Shown in pieces: positions 43,719-55,677 of a stretch of DNA of 64,000 nt; the stretch's first letter is position 1; each line of letters starts with the position of its first letter. The stretch is from Carya illinoinensis. Its lineage: Eukaryota; Streptophyta; Magnoliopsida; Fagales; Juglandaceae. The notes under the pieces are model-generated. The model worked only from the letters and a program-made list of their open reading frames with translations, did no database searches and was not told where the DNA came from. The translations under genes were made by a program, and so were the position numbers. Where the stretch lies: assembly GCF_018687715.1 (NCBI RefSeq), contig NC_056752.1, forward strand, positions 12,725,501-12,789,500, read 5' to 3'.

Positions 43719-46700
43719 ATGAAGGCCAACGCGACGACTTCGTCCGTGAAATTCTCAGCAGAACCAGAACCTGAAGCAGAGGCAGAAGTCAGTCCCTCCT
43801 CCCCTTCCATCTCAGCTCTTGAGGCACTTTCTGTACACCTGATCTCTGGGCTGGGCCTGGGTCTGGCCCTTCTGCTGGCCAACAATGTCTACTCCGTCAA
43901 CCTCGTCTCTCACCCTTCTCTCACTCTCCTACTCATCTCTGTAAAATTTCTTTCTTATCATGCTTCTGTTTGTTATATATTTTTTCTTTTGTTTAGTTTT
44001 TGTTATTTTAGTTTTTTGTTTAATTAATCAGGTTATAGAGTGCCCAATTGTGATTCTTCTCTATAGTCGGCACCGAAAGAATCGTGAAGAATGCTCGGTA
44101 AAGTTTACATTTTTTTCTCGTCTGTTTGCTTACCGTGAAAATGTGGGATTTTTTTTTTTTTTTTGAGTTATATGTTATTTAATAATTTTAGTTTCCAGGA
44201 ATGAAGGCTCTGGTCAATTGGACCAAATGGATGTGCTAGGTTCAGAGCAGTGGATTTATTCATAACTTGAATCAATTTTTTCCTCATTATTTTCTCAGTA
44301 AATAACAGTTTTTTTTTTGTTATCTAATGTCTTGTATTTATACTGAGAGTTTTTTTTCCTTAAATTTTTCACTCACGACTTCTCTTTCTCAGTACTTGAA
44401 AGCCGTGGGACGAGGGTTAGTTGGACTTCCTGTTGGTTAGTATTTTGTTCCCCACAATGTCTTTAACTCTTGACATGTGTGTGATTAGATTACGAACTAA
44501 ATGTCCATCACTTCATGGCCTTGGTAATCGAAATCAATGTTTTTAAGTAGTCTGGGTCATCCCAGGTAATGTATAACTCATGCCGTTATGCTGGAAAAAT
44601 TTTGGCCATGGTTTTCACTATTCATGCTTTTGAGTCATGTCGAGGTTGGCCATGCTTTTGAGTTAGTTTAAGAGGTTGTGCATTATATTTAAAATTTTAT
44701 CCACTTTGGTCATGCTCATTAGATATTATTCACGATAATTGGAAATCTACTTGACAATTTGTGGAGAATCTAAATATATTGTAAGTGGAATAGTGATATC
44801 ATCTACTATTGTCATCCTTGTTTTTTGAAAACGAGACCTGATCTCATTAGAAATAGAAATAGTTTGTAACAGTGGACTCTATGAAGGCCATACAGGCATA
44901 GAGTTCTACGATTACATCATTTCGTTAGTTACAACAGAGACAATACATAATGGACATAATTCAATGTCATAAACATCATCTGGGCGCTCTAGTGCAGCTT
45001 TTGCAAGTTGGTGGGCTGCCTTGTTTGCTTCTCGATAGACATGCGATGTATTCCATCTGGCACAAGAATTCAGTATTTGTCTTGCATCTCCAATTAGGCA
45101 TCCTCCCATTCTCCAATCCACACCTTGGTTTAGTAGCAAGTCCACCACCTGTTTTGAGTCTCCTAGGCAGACTTGTGCCAGTCTTAGCTCTTTGATAAAC
45201 ACAGTTGCTAGCATTAGACCATAAGCTTCAGCATCAAAAGGCCTTCCCATGAGTGATCTTTGAGCATGGAGAGCACCAATGGCTTGGCCTTTGTGATCTC
45301 TTATCATAACACCTATCCCAATTCTCCCCTCCCCTGGTTTTACAGCTGCATCCCAATTAACCTTGAAGTGATTCTCGGCTGGCTTTGTCCACTTGTGTGT
45401 CCCTGCTGGAAACTTAATACTATCCTTACTCGAGACTTGGAGACCATCTTTGTATGATGCAAGTTCTACTATGGCCTATTGATAAACCCTGGTGGGATGC
45501 TTAAAATGTTTGCCATGAAGGAACTCATTCCTCCTATTCCAGATTCCCCTCAGTGTAACAGCCACTTCCTCAAGCTCAAAGGTGTCGAGAGTCTCCACTA
45601 GAGTAGACCAGATGTCAAAAAATGGATCACTATGGCATGTCACCTTTTGAACTTTCTTACTGCCTTGATTCCAAACGTCCTGAGCAGCACCACAACCCTA
45701 GAAGGCATGACCCGATGCCTTTGGAGCCTGTTTGCAGATAGTGCATAAGCTGTCTTCCATTATTTTTCTTCTTTTCAAGTTGGCAAAGGTGGGGAGTGGT
45801 CTTTAGCTTCCATAGTCTTCCACACTTGTTTGTCTCGAGGTCTACATGATGGTTCCCCTTCTTGCTCTATTTCCATTTTCTTGTGGAGGTGATAACCACT
45901 TTTAGCTGAAAATTGGCCATTGGCGGTGGGCTGCCACACCATTCTATCCTCTCTCTCTCCAAAACAAATGGGAATTGCTTTGATTGCCTCAATCTCTTGT
46001 GAAGAGAATAGTTCCTGAAGGAGGGAATCCTTCCATGTTTTGAGGGTCAGGTCAATGAGGTCACTTACTTTTTCACACCAACAATCTTCTTCTCGTGGGG
46101 TAAGGACCTTGTTAGAGGGTAAGGATGGTATCCAACCATCAAACTAGATGTTTACATTATGACTCCACATAAGTCCTTTCTTTAGTATCTCCAAACCTGC
46201 ATGAATACCTCTCCAAGCAAAGGAAGGTCTTGATCCCAATTGTGCATCTAGCAATCCACCTTGACCAAAGTATTTCTGCTTGAGGATCATAGCTACTAGA
46301 GAGAATGGGTTTTGTTGGATTCTCCAGCCTTGTTTGACAGCAATGCTATTTTGAAGCTCCTAAAGTCTCTAAAACCAAGGTCTCCTTTGTTGTTGCCAAG
46401 CTGTTTCCAATTGATCCATTGTATTTTGGAGGTGTCCTCATTGTAGCCCCACCAAAATTTTTTGAGTAGCTGATTTAGTTTCCTCATGATTGAGTCTAGT
46501 AATAGGAAGATGCCCATGATATACGTGGGAATAGCCTGCAGAACTGCTTTGAGTAGGACCTCCTTCCCTGCAGCAAAGAGATGCTTTGTCTTCCAGTTTG
46601 CAATTCTAGCCCATGTTCTGTTGATGAGGGATTGAAATGCTGCAATTCTGGCTCTCCCCACAAAGGCAGGAAGCCCCAGGTACCTTTCAAAGGAGCCAGT

Positions 46701-49700
46701 TGTTTTGACCCCTGCCAGTTGCAGTATCTGGGCCTTTGTCTCTCGCTTAGTGTTCTTGCTAAAGAAAGCTAGTGATTTTTCTTTATTTAGTACCTATCCC
46801 GAGGCCTTTTCATATACAGCTAGTATATTAAGCATGTTAGAAAGTTCCTCAGGGGTTGCTTGGCAGAAGAGGAGACTGTCATTTACAAAGAAAAGGTGAT
46901 TCACTATGATGGGGCCTCTTCCTACTTGGGCAGGTGTTATATCTTTGCACTGTTCACCTCAATGTAGTAATGATGTGAGTGCCTCAACACACATGATGAA
47001 AATGTAAGGGGACATAGGGTCACCTTGTCTAAGGCACCTTAAAGCATACAATTTTTGTTGTGGCTCCCCATTAACAAGAATTGAGTAGGAGACTGAGCTA
47101 AGGCAGTTCTGAATAAGCTGGATCCATTGCAGGGAAACCCCATTTTTGACATGATTGCTTCCATAAACATCCATTCTACCCTATCATAGGCCTTGCTCAT
47201 ATCTAATTTGAGAGCCATGCACCCTCTTTTTCCTTTCATTCGTGTGCTCATGGAGTGAAGGACCTCATATGCTACTATAATATTATCTGAAATGAGTCTA
47301 CCAAGTACAAATGCACTTTGATTGAGGGATATGAGCTTAGGAAGGATGGCTTTCAACCTGTTAGCAAGAGTTTTGGACACTATTTTGTACAATACATTGC
47401 ATAAGCTAATAGGTCTGTACTTAACCACTTTTTTTGGACTTTTAACTTTGGGGATGAGGGAGATATAGGTGTCATTTACCTCAGTGAGAGAGCCACCTTG
47501 GTTTAGGACTTGTAGAGCAAAATTACACACCTCGTCGCCTATCAACTCCCTATGCTTATGGTAGAAATAAGCTGGGAATCCATTAGGACCAGGGATCCTA
47601 ATGGATTCATTTGAAATACAGATGCTTTGGTCTTCTCGGGTAAATGGATTCAGAAGCCATGCTTTCATCTTAGTATTCAGGGTAGTATCCAAAGCATACA
47701 AACATTCCTCAAAGTTGGAGGGGTAAGAAGTGGTAAAGAGGGATGAGAAGAAACTTGTGAAGACATCCCCAATGGCTTCTTGCTCAATTATCACCCTCCC
47801 ATGTGGGTCCTCAACACTTCTGATTGTGTTTATCTTCCTTCTCTGACTAGCCTGTAGATAGAAATATTTGGTGTTCCTGTCTCCAAGTTTCATCCAATGT
47901 TGCTTTGCTCTTTGGTGCCATTTCATTTCCTATGTTGCCAATAAGAGCTCCACTTCCTTCTGCATCTGTTTCATGGTTGCTAGATGGTTCCCAGTGCCAA
48001 TGTTTTGGAGGTGACTGATTTTGTCCAAAGCCTGTGTGATAGGCTTGTGGCTATTCTGGTTGTTATTCTGGTTCCATTGCCCCTTTGACATTTTTCAAGT
48101 TTTTGCCTCATTGAACTGGCTTCTCCACCTCCCAAGCTAACTCCCTTCCATGCATCTGTTACTACTTGCTGGCATCCCTCTTGTAAATCCCAGGCAGCCT
48201 CATATCTAAACCATACCCCTCTCTTTCTTCTCCCATTGACTGGGTTATGTTTGTTAATACAGAGGGACAAGTGATCAGAATTTATGGCAGCTAGGGCAGT
48301 ACATGTAGTAGAGCTGAACAACTCATTCCATTTCTTGTTGGCCATGGCTCTATCTATTCTCTCTTTGGTAAACTCGCTGCCACTCCTGTTGTTTGACCAA
48401 GTAAACTTCTATCACTGGGAATGGAGGTCATGGACGCCACAAGTTTCAACTACTTGTCTGAAAGCTTCTATTTGTTTGTATGGTCTGCTGGCTGCCCCTT
48501 GTTTTTCCTTCTGGTGCAGAATTTTGTTGAAATCTCCTGCACACATCCATGCCATGGGAGTGGGGTTTAAGCATCTCAAGTAATTGCCAACTACTACTTC
48601 TTTTTGCTGTTTCTGGGTGCCCATAAAACCCTGTAAACTGCCATATGTGCCCATTCTCCTCCTCCTTTATTAATGCACTAATATACCAACGGGTGTAGTT
48701 AATGATTCTAACATTCCAGTCTTCTTTCCAAAATGGGGCAATCCCTCCACTGAGATCCATGTTGTCCACTGCAAAGCATCCATCCAGTTTCAATCTTCTT
48801 CTAACATCCTCTAATTGTTGTTTTCTAGCCTTAGTTTCCACAAGGAAAACTAGAAAGGGACACTTTTCCTTAGTTAATTTCCTAAAGATCCTAATTGACT
48901 GAGGGTTCCCAAGCCCTCGACAATTCCACACTAAGATGCTCATTGGTGTTGGCAGGGCCGATGATGCCATTAAACTGTGATCTTCATGGTTTTTTCCTTG
49001 TCTCTTGAACCTCTTAGTGTCACTTTCCTTTTCCTTATTATTTCTTTTACAGCCCCTTCTGTTACCTGGCCTTTGGGAGATGTTTGTAATGTCATCCAGT
49101 GCCTCCTTCCCAGTGTCTCCTACATGGGAGTCCTTTTCTCGAGCATATCTTTTCCATTTTCTGGTTTTATGGCCTTCAGACCTCGTGGTAGGTTTCTTCC
49201 ATACTTCTTTGCCAGGTCCCTTTCTATTATCTAGACCCTCCCTAGTTTCCTGGCCCTCATGAGGTCCCAATGAGTTATCCAAAGTTGCTTTTAGGGGGAC
49301 ATGCTATGTTGACTTTTTCAGGGTCTACTTCCACTTTTGTGTTGTTCAAAGGGGCTAGAATCCCATTGTCAATGGCCAGTATGGAAACCTCGTATGAATG
49401 TGGAAGTTGACTTACATGTTGCTCTTTAGTGAAGGTCTCGAGGTTAATACCTGGCATATTTTCATTGGTTGGTATCTTCTTTGTTGACATTTGGCCCTTG
49501 GTTCCTTGATAGTCATTTTCCAACTTTCCCGCTGAAAACACTTCCTTCAATTTCACTGACATTTTCTGCTTGACAGCATGGTTGCTCGGCATGGGCTCTT
49601 CTCTGTCACCTCACCCCCTACCTGCTTCCTACTCTCCTTGGTAGTTGTTACCACCATCAGAGCCACTGTTAAAACCGTCATTTGGTCCACCCTTGGAACC

Positions 49701-52700
49701 ACCATAATTACGGATATTAAAAATATTTGTGTGCATGGATTGTGCACGGAGCCAGGGACCAAATTGTTGTGAGGCCTGTTCTTCCCCTTGTTGCTCGTAA
49801 CGTAGCCTATTGCAGTTCTTCCCTTTATGATAAAGAATACCACAATGAAAGCAAAAGTTATGTAGTCGCTCGTATTTGAAGGGAATCCAATGTTCTTGGT
49901 CTTCAAACATCATCCCTTTCCCCTTAACAGGGTTTTGTGGAGGTCCACAGCCACCCTCACCCTCAAACATCGACCCCAAGCACGTCCATCTAGCTCAGCT
50001 TCAACCCGGATGACATGCCCAATAGAGGCTGCAAATTGTTCTCCAACTTTCTCGTTCATGGTGGCTAGGGGAAGTTTATGTAGTTGAACCCAGAACGGTT
50101 CGTAGCGAAACTTTAAACCATTTATGGAAACTGCGTCATCGATCTCTTGCAGTGTTAACAAACTCCTGTCAAAGAACCACAATCTGCCACTAAGGAACTT
50201 CTCTTTATCCTCCAGTTTCTGGACTTCTATTAAAAAAATCTGATCTCCTATCTCTTTGAACCTTACCTAGCCCTCCAACCTCCATACTTGAGACATAGTG
50301 ACTCTGAATGCCTCACTACTGACATTCTTCTCAGACAGGGCCCTTCCCATGATACAGTGTTTCCCTTTCTTGTCCCGTTCCTTAAACCCTTGCTGCTTCA
50401 CATGGAAAGGAGAGCTTTCTTCTGTTGATTACCACAGTCTCTCCCAGCGTTTGGCCAGGTCCTCTGCCACCATTGCTTCACGATCACAAAAAGAAAACAC
50501 AAGACTCACAGGGTGTGAGACGTTAAGGCCTTAGAAGAAACCAAGGCATTGGAGCCTCACTCTGTCTCACAAGAGAAGAGAAGGCACTTCCAATCCAGAA
50601 ACTAATAATTATCATCCTTGTTTAGAACTATTGTTTTTTGTGGTAGAGCAGACATATGAACACATTGTGCACAATATATAATCGTTACTGAAACATGTAT
50701 CCTGTAATTGGTATCACATGTTCATTTCAATTATTTGAGGACCAATCTAGTTTAATTAACTGAGTATTTGTGTAGATAAGGTTGTAGCATTTACTCTTCC
50801 CCACCCACATTGTGCACAATATATAATCGTTACTGAAACATGTATCCTGTAATTGGTATCACATGTTCATTTCAATTATTTGAGGACCAATCTAGTTTAA
50901 TTAACTGAGTATTTGTGTAGATAAGGTTGTAGCATTTACTCTTCCCCACCCCCCAACACCACGCATTGATAAATGGGTTGTATCTTTAGCATGCTATAAT
51001 ATTTGGAAGGGAAAACATACACCAGGAAGACACATAACTGCACCTATGCAAAGATTATGTATCGTTTTGCTACTGCTTACTTGCCTAGGCTGGTGCTTCA
51101 GTAACTGGACAATAAACCTTATTAAGGTCATGTTAAACTTGCCTAGATAAGGCACTATCCATGATGGCTTTGCAAGGGAAAAAAGGAAATATCATATGTT
51201 GTGTTTCTGCTATGTAGGGGCTCTAGTAAATTCTTTGGGAGCTATTGCATTGGGCGCACCTGTTGGCACTCAGTATGTGATTAAGGGCTGAAATAGACTT
51301 CTTTTTTTTCATCAGAATACTTTTGAGAATTTAAGTTACTTTTCCATAAATATATATATAAAAAAAAAATCTTGAAAATAGAAGTTTCATCTTAGGTTGG
51401 ATGGAATGGTTTCACACACTTCTGTTCCTTTCTGAAACAACAATTTTCTTTCCCATAATCATCACCATCTGGTAAAATCCACCCATCTCTTTTTTGGAAT
51501 ATTTTTTTTTATGTTCCAAACTTCTAATGAAAACACAATGAAACCCCATTGTGTTGGATATTCAGCTGGAATTATTCCGAAATTCAAAGATAAGTCTTGA
51601 CTGTTCAACCCCAACTGTGAGTTATGTTTTCAGTACTTTGAAGACTGAATATATCTAAATGATCCTTCTATCAAACCTATTTCAAATTTGATAACCTATG
51701 GACTCTTCCTCTTCAGTTGGTTGTTATGAATATTTAGTTATATCGCATGCTATGTGTTGATTTTATACCACTCTTGTTGGACACAGATACTTTTTAACGA
51801 CCATTTACTGGTCTCTGATGATGTCATTGTTCACTGTAAGTATGAAATATGCTTCCCTGCTTTACAGTTTCAACATTATAACATTTCAGAGTATTTGGAT
51901 TGGAATTCCTTAACGTTTTATTAGACCTAAATATATGTGTTCTATTCTTCTTAAATATCTGATTATTATCCTTTTGTTCAAGGTAAATAATAAACAACTT
52001 TAGAAATACAATACCATTTACATGCTAGGAATTGCTCTTTTCCTCAACTCACTACTGGTCTGTTCTAGTTCTCATAGGACTTGTATATTTTCATTTTAAT
52101 CATGCTTTGCCTCTTACATATTCAATACTTTTTTGGTTTTGGCAGATTGTGCCTGCTGTTTCTGTATTTGGTTCATCGTGGAAGGACTGGCAACGGATAT
52201 TTGCACAAACAAAGTTAGTTTCCAATCACTATTCTTTTTTTAAACCAAGTCAGCCAGTGGGGCTTACATTTTCGTTTTTATAACTGGGATAAATATTTGA
52301 TAATGGAAACTTCTATTCTGTTAGTTGTCGGCCAATTGGATCTTTAGATTTTATGATTTGCCTACCAGCACATGGAGCTATTATTGGAGCTTGGCTTGGG
52401 GCTTGGCCAATGCCGCTTGATTGGGAAAGGCCATGGCAGGTGCTACATCCCTTTTTATTCCTAGTTTACTACTTCAAACATTTATATTTGAATAGTTGAT
52501 TAGCATTAGTGATCGTCCACACTCTTCATATCATCGTATCTGATTCAGCTGCATATATGAAAGTGGCCCGTTCTGGTTGAGAAAATGGAAAATTCTTTAT
52601 TTATAGGAATTTACTGTTCAGGAATTAGGTTAATGCCTTCACATCAGTTTGGAATTGATCTTGGTGCTAACCTTTCGTAGTGAGTCTTACACGAGCGATT

Positions 52701-54470
52701 GATTCATGAGTCAAAAGAAGGGTGAGATAATTAATTAGCGATAGCTACAAACAAGGTTCTTCTGCTTATCCTTGAAATAGTTTGAAGGGATCATTCACGG
52801 GCAGTAGGGGTAGCAATATGTTACACGACTCGTTAATCCAATACGAACACGATATGATAATAGCAGGCTAGGGTTTAGTCTTAATGGGTTCAGGTCAAAA
52901 CGGGTTGACCCGTTAAGACACGATTGCTTAATGGGTTGATAACGTTTTGACTCGTTATAACACGTTAAGAAAGTTAAAATTACAATTATACCCTTCTACC
53001 CAAAAGTAAAATTGTTAGAATTTTAATTTCGATATTTTTATTGTTTAGATTGTAATTTTGGACTTGTAATTAATTTTATAATTGTTATAAACATTGTGAT
53101 TTTAACATTTATAAAAAATTATGTTAAATTTAATCAAGTCAAACAGGTTAATTTCAGGTCTATTCAGTCCATTTACATAAACACTTTAAAATGGATCATA
53201 TTGTGTCGTGTAAACCTATTTTGTAATATTTACTAATGGGTTAAAACGGGTTAACACGACACGACACGTTATGTTAATGGGTCGTGTTAGGGTTTGAGAT
53301 TTTGACACAATAAACTTAACGGGTTGGGTTAGGGTTTATCTATATAGTATAATATAGGGGTGTCAAATCGTGTTAACGGATTGTGTTCGTGTCGTGTCAA
53401 AGCATATATATTATACTATATAGCTCAACTCTAACCCAACCCGTTAACCTTATCGTATCAAAATCTCAAACCCTGACACGACCCGTTAAAAATAACGGAT
53501 CGTGTCGTATCAACCCATTTTGACCCATTAATAAATATTACGAAATAAGTTAACACGATACAATACGACCCATTTCAAAATATTTATTTAAATAGGTTAA
53601 AAAGGTCTGAAATTAACCAGTTTGACCTAATTAAATTTAGCATAATTTTATATAAATTTAAAAATCACAATATTTATAATAAATATAAAGCTAAATATAA
53701 GTCCAAAATTACAATCCAAATAATAAAAATATCGATATTAAAATTCTAACAATTTTACTTATAAGTATAAGGGTATAATTGTAACTTTAACTTTCTTAAC
53801 ATGTCATAAGGGTTATAACGTGTTATAATGGGTTGACCCGTTATCAACCCGTTGAGCAATCATGTCTTAACGGGTCAACGCGTTTTGACCCGAACCCGTT
53901 AAGACTAAACTCTAATCCGCTATTATCGTATCGTGTTCGTGTTGGGTTAACGGGTCGTGTAACATATTGCCACCCCTAGTATAATATACATGCTTTGACA
54001 CGACACGAACACGACCCGTTAACACGATTTGACACCCCTACGTCGGGCAGATATATCAGTTTATTGAGAGATTGACTTCATAGAAGGGATCACGAGTTTG
54101 GGATACTTTTGAACTTGCGTGTTCTTTATTTTAGTAACTTTAAAATCGTGGTCTTCAACATGGAGAATTAAAATGTTGTGATGCTCTCTGTTTATGTGGT
54201 TTATTACTTCTCAATTAATATATTTTAAGGTTTGTTAGATGTTTGCTCAACTAGTCTGTTCTCAAACTGAATAGTTTAGTTCCATTTGCTCAATTAATTT
54301 GGGTCATTGTAATGCATTCTTATCGAGGTTTGGAATGATTTTATGTCATGATGCAGGAATGGCCAATTTGTGTGAGTTATGGAGCAATGGCTGGGTACCT
54401 AGTTGCCATAGTGGTGTCGTTCAGCCTTATCCTTGTGCGTGCAAGTTTTCAGCATGACAAACGAGACTAA
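43719..54470 (+). CDS. PIGF: GPI biosynthesis protein PIG-F homologue
   Basis: PIG-F is a multi-pass ER membrane protein that works with the PIG-O and PIG-G ethanolamine-phosphate transferases when GPI anchors are completed. Eight coding exons with GT/AG borders and consistent phases: 43719-43940, 44032-44097, 44393-44435, 51218-51272, 51787-51835, 52146-52213, 52325-52439, 54357-54470. They total 732 nt, 243 aa; human PIG-F is about 219. Family blocks are GLPVGALVNSLGAIALGAPV, VPAVSVFGSSWKDWQRIFA, PAHGAIIGAWLGAWPMPLDW and ERPWQEWPICVSYGAMAGY. Five to six hydrophobic segments are visible (about residues 36-55, 66-85, 104-127, 132-152, 170-195, 207-230). The acidic run EPEPEAEAEV at residues 15-24 is unusual. 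Intron 3 (6.8 kb) holds an antisense LINE and intron 7 nested hAT MITEs. No stop or frameshift in the exons. Confidence 0.93.
44812..44823. repeat. Target-site duplication of antisense LINE, left
   Basis: TCATCCTTGTTT, repeated exactly at 50612-50623. The pair defines the LINE in PIG-F intron 3. Confidence 0.88.
44912..49008 (-). pseudogene. LINE ORF2 with destroyed catalytic box
   Basis: Starts around MSILVWNCRGLGNPQSIRIF (endonuclease), with MAWMCAGDFNKILHQKEKQG in a second frame. RT blocks: VNDTYISLIPKVKSPKKVVK, YRPISLCNVLYKIVSKTLAN, LKLDMSKAYDRVEWMFME, LRCLRQGDPMSPYIFIMC. The catalytic FADD box reads FVND (46878-46886 is V-N-D), losing the first Asp. The thumb (LGLPAFVGRARIAAFQSLIN) and an RNase H end (DAEAYGLMLATVFIKELRL, GDSKQVV) follow. 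Frameshifts lie near 47100 and 48560. Confidence 0.85.
49290..50474 (-). pseudogene. LINE ORF1 (DUF4283, zinc knuckle)
   Basis: Starts MVAEDLAERW at 50474 on the minus strand. A TAA follows within 15 codons and a TAG after VWRLEG. The DUF4283 region (LWFFDRSLLTLQEIDDAVSI, PFWVQLHKLPLATMNEKVGE) is open from 50182. A CX2CX4HX4C knuckle, CFHCGILYHKGKNC, lies near 49830-49870. A Gly/Asn-rich tail follows. Confidence 0.83.
50661..50950. repeat. Perfect 145-bp tandem duplication in PIG-F intron 3
   Basis: Two adjacent copies, 50661-50805 and 50806-50950, each starting CACATTGTGCACAATATATA and ending CTCTTCCCCACCC. I see no difference between them, so the duplication is recent. It lies 38 bp beyond the right TSD of the LINE. 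Confidence 0.92.
52805..54040 (-). mobile_element. Outer hAT MITE in PIG-F intron 7
   Basis: Starts TAGGGGTAGCAATATG and ends CGATTTGACACCCCTA. Flanks read ACGGGCAG on the left and, two bases after the end, TCGGGCAG on the right, an 8-bp TSD with one mismatch. Its tail is interrupted by the inner element at 53355-53978. Rich in GACCCGTTAA/TTAACGGGTC motifs. Non-coding. Confidence 0.78.
53355..53978 (+). mobile_element. Inner hAT MITE, same family, opposite orientation
   Basis: A complete 624-bp copy from TAGGGGTGTCAAATCG to ATATTGCCACCCCTA, flanked by exact 8-bp duplications GTATAATA (53347-53354 and 53979-53986). It is inserted within the outer copy near that copy's end and inverted relative to it, so the two pair as an inverted repeat of about 550 bp per arm. 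Confidence 0.88.
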
Positions 54471-55089
54471 CAAGCAAGTCTTCTATTATTGCTACCTTAA
54501 AAGGAAAATATATGCATTTCTGGAAATGTTTATTTTTACTCTGACAGGCTATACTTTTTAGTTTTTTCCCTTGAGAGTTATTACATTTCCACTGTACTAG
54601 GTTGCAAAGCAGTGAAAATTATAGAGATAAAGATAGTTTGTGGTGTATAAAAGCCTGCTGTAGCATATTTGTCAATTTTGCCATCTTATAAGCGTATTAG
54701 ATAAGCAAATGTGAGCTTAGTCATGGACTTGACTTTTCACAGAATGCCTTGGTAATCAAGTACTGGAAGAGCTTTAATATTTAGGGGCAAGGAGGAATGG
54801 GTCCAGACTCCTGATCATCCCTGTTGAATAGATATATTCACTCTCTTGGAGCCATTCATTTGCATCAATCCAATCCTTCCTTTGAAGTTTTCTTTTACAC
54901 TAATACGAATCCTTTGACAACGATGGAAGATGTTCTGCTGTTGCCAACTGCATAATACTCTGTCCATTTTTCTATCCTCTTGGTGTTTTTTAACTGATTG
55001 ATGTTACATTGACCAAGTTAGGCTTGGGTTCCGTAATACCATTGACTATGCGTCCTTTAGCATAAAAAATTAAATTGACCAAATGAGGC
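54471..55089 (+). other. 3' UTR and downstream flank of PIG-F
   Basis: No coding content seen. T-rich stretches and AATATATGC/TAATAT motifs could serve polyadenylation, but no strong signal can be singled out. Confidence 0.45.
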
Positions 55090-55465
55090 TTAGGTGCAAC
55101 TGTAGCACCCATCATCTAAACTTGGTGAAATTGATTGGTTTTTGCTGAGAAGGGCGCCACAGGCTTTTAGTGTACGAGTTCATGCAGAACAAGTCTCTGG
55201 ATACTTTCCTTGTCCAAACCGAAGATGAAAAGTTGGTAAGAAAACTGTTGAGTTGGGAGTCTCGATTCAACGTTGCTCTTGGCACTACGAGGGAAATCAC
55301 ATACTTTCACGAGTGTCGAGATTGCACTGTCCATTGTGATATAAAACCAGAAAAGTGAAAACACTCTTGGATGAGAAATATACTGAAAAAGTCTTAGACT
55401 TGGGTCTTGCAAAGCTAGACCACATGCATAGAACCATGACAGGAGGATCTTTATCACTATCACTA
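55090..55465 (+). pseudogene. Lectin receptor-like kinase fragment (At1g34300-like)
   Basis: HHLNLVKLIGF, then GRHRLLVYEFMQNKSLDTFL, WESRFNVALGTTREITYFHE and CRDCTVHCDIKPEK cover kinase subdomains V to VIb of a G-type lectin receptor-like Ser/Thr kinase. The wording is closest to Arabidopsis At1g34300 as I recall it. The catalytic-loop HRD reads HCD, as normal for this group. After a stop following KPEK a shifted frame shows VLDLGLAKLDHMH where DFG is expected (DLG). Only about 120 residues exist, with no lectin, transmembrane or C-lobe parts, so it is a gene fragment. Confidence 0.78.
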
Positions 55466-55677
55466 TGAAGCAAATTACAAAATTAGAAGAAAACAGAATA
55501 TAGACTACAGGCCTATAAAAGGAAGATCTTTATCACTATGAAAATCTAGCAGAGATGGGGGGATTGTGATAAGGGGAATACTTCCACAGATATTGTTGGA
55601 AGTTGTCCATTGCGCAATAGAATATGTGCATAAATTGGGACCTCATGTATTTTACTAATATTCTAGCTTTCAAAAGA
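55466..55677. other. Sequence between kinase fragment and LINE
   Basis: GGATCTTTATCACTATCAC occurs at 55444 and GATCTTTATCACTATGAAA again at 55525, a short imperfect duplication. Probably includes the 3' UTR of the minus-strand LINE. Confidence 0.4.

Larger units (their letters stand above)
44824..50611 (-). mobile_element. Full-length antisense LINE in PIG-F intron 3
   Basis: A 5.8-kb L1-type element on the minus strand, flanked by exact 12-bp TSDs. Its 3' end lies at the left with a short T run (the A tail). It has a 5' UTR, ORF1 (about 50474 to 49290), ORF2 (about 49008 to 44912) and both coding and order are complete. Several stops and frameshifts make it inactive. Its RT blocks resemble those of the LINE at 5597 (SLNQSAFVLGRLISDNI), so they are related. 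It lies antisense to the host gene, which limits harm from its A-rich and splice signals. Confidence 0.9.

Noticed and set aside
43583..43885. Minus-strand 100-codon frame
   Set aside because: Antisense shadow of PIG-F exon 1 and its leader.
55167..55463. Minus-strand 98-codon frame
   Set aside because: Antisense shadow of the kinase pseudogene fragment, whose motifs are all on the plus strand.
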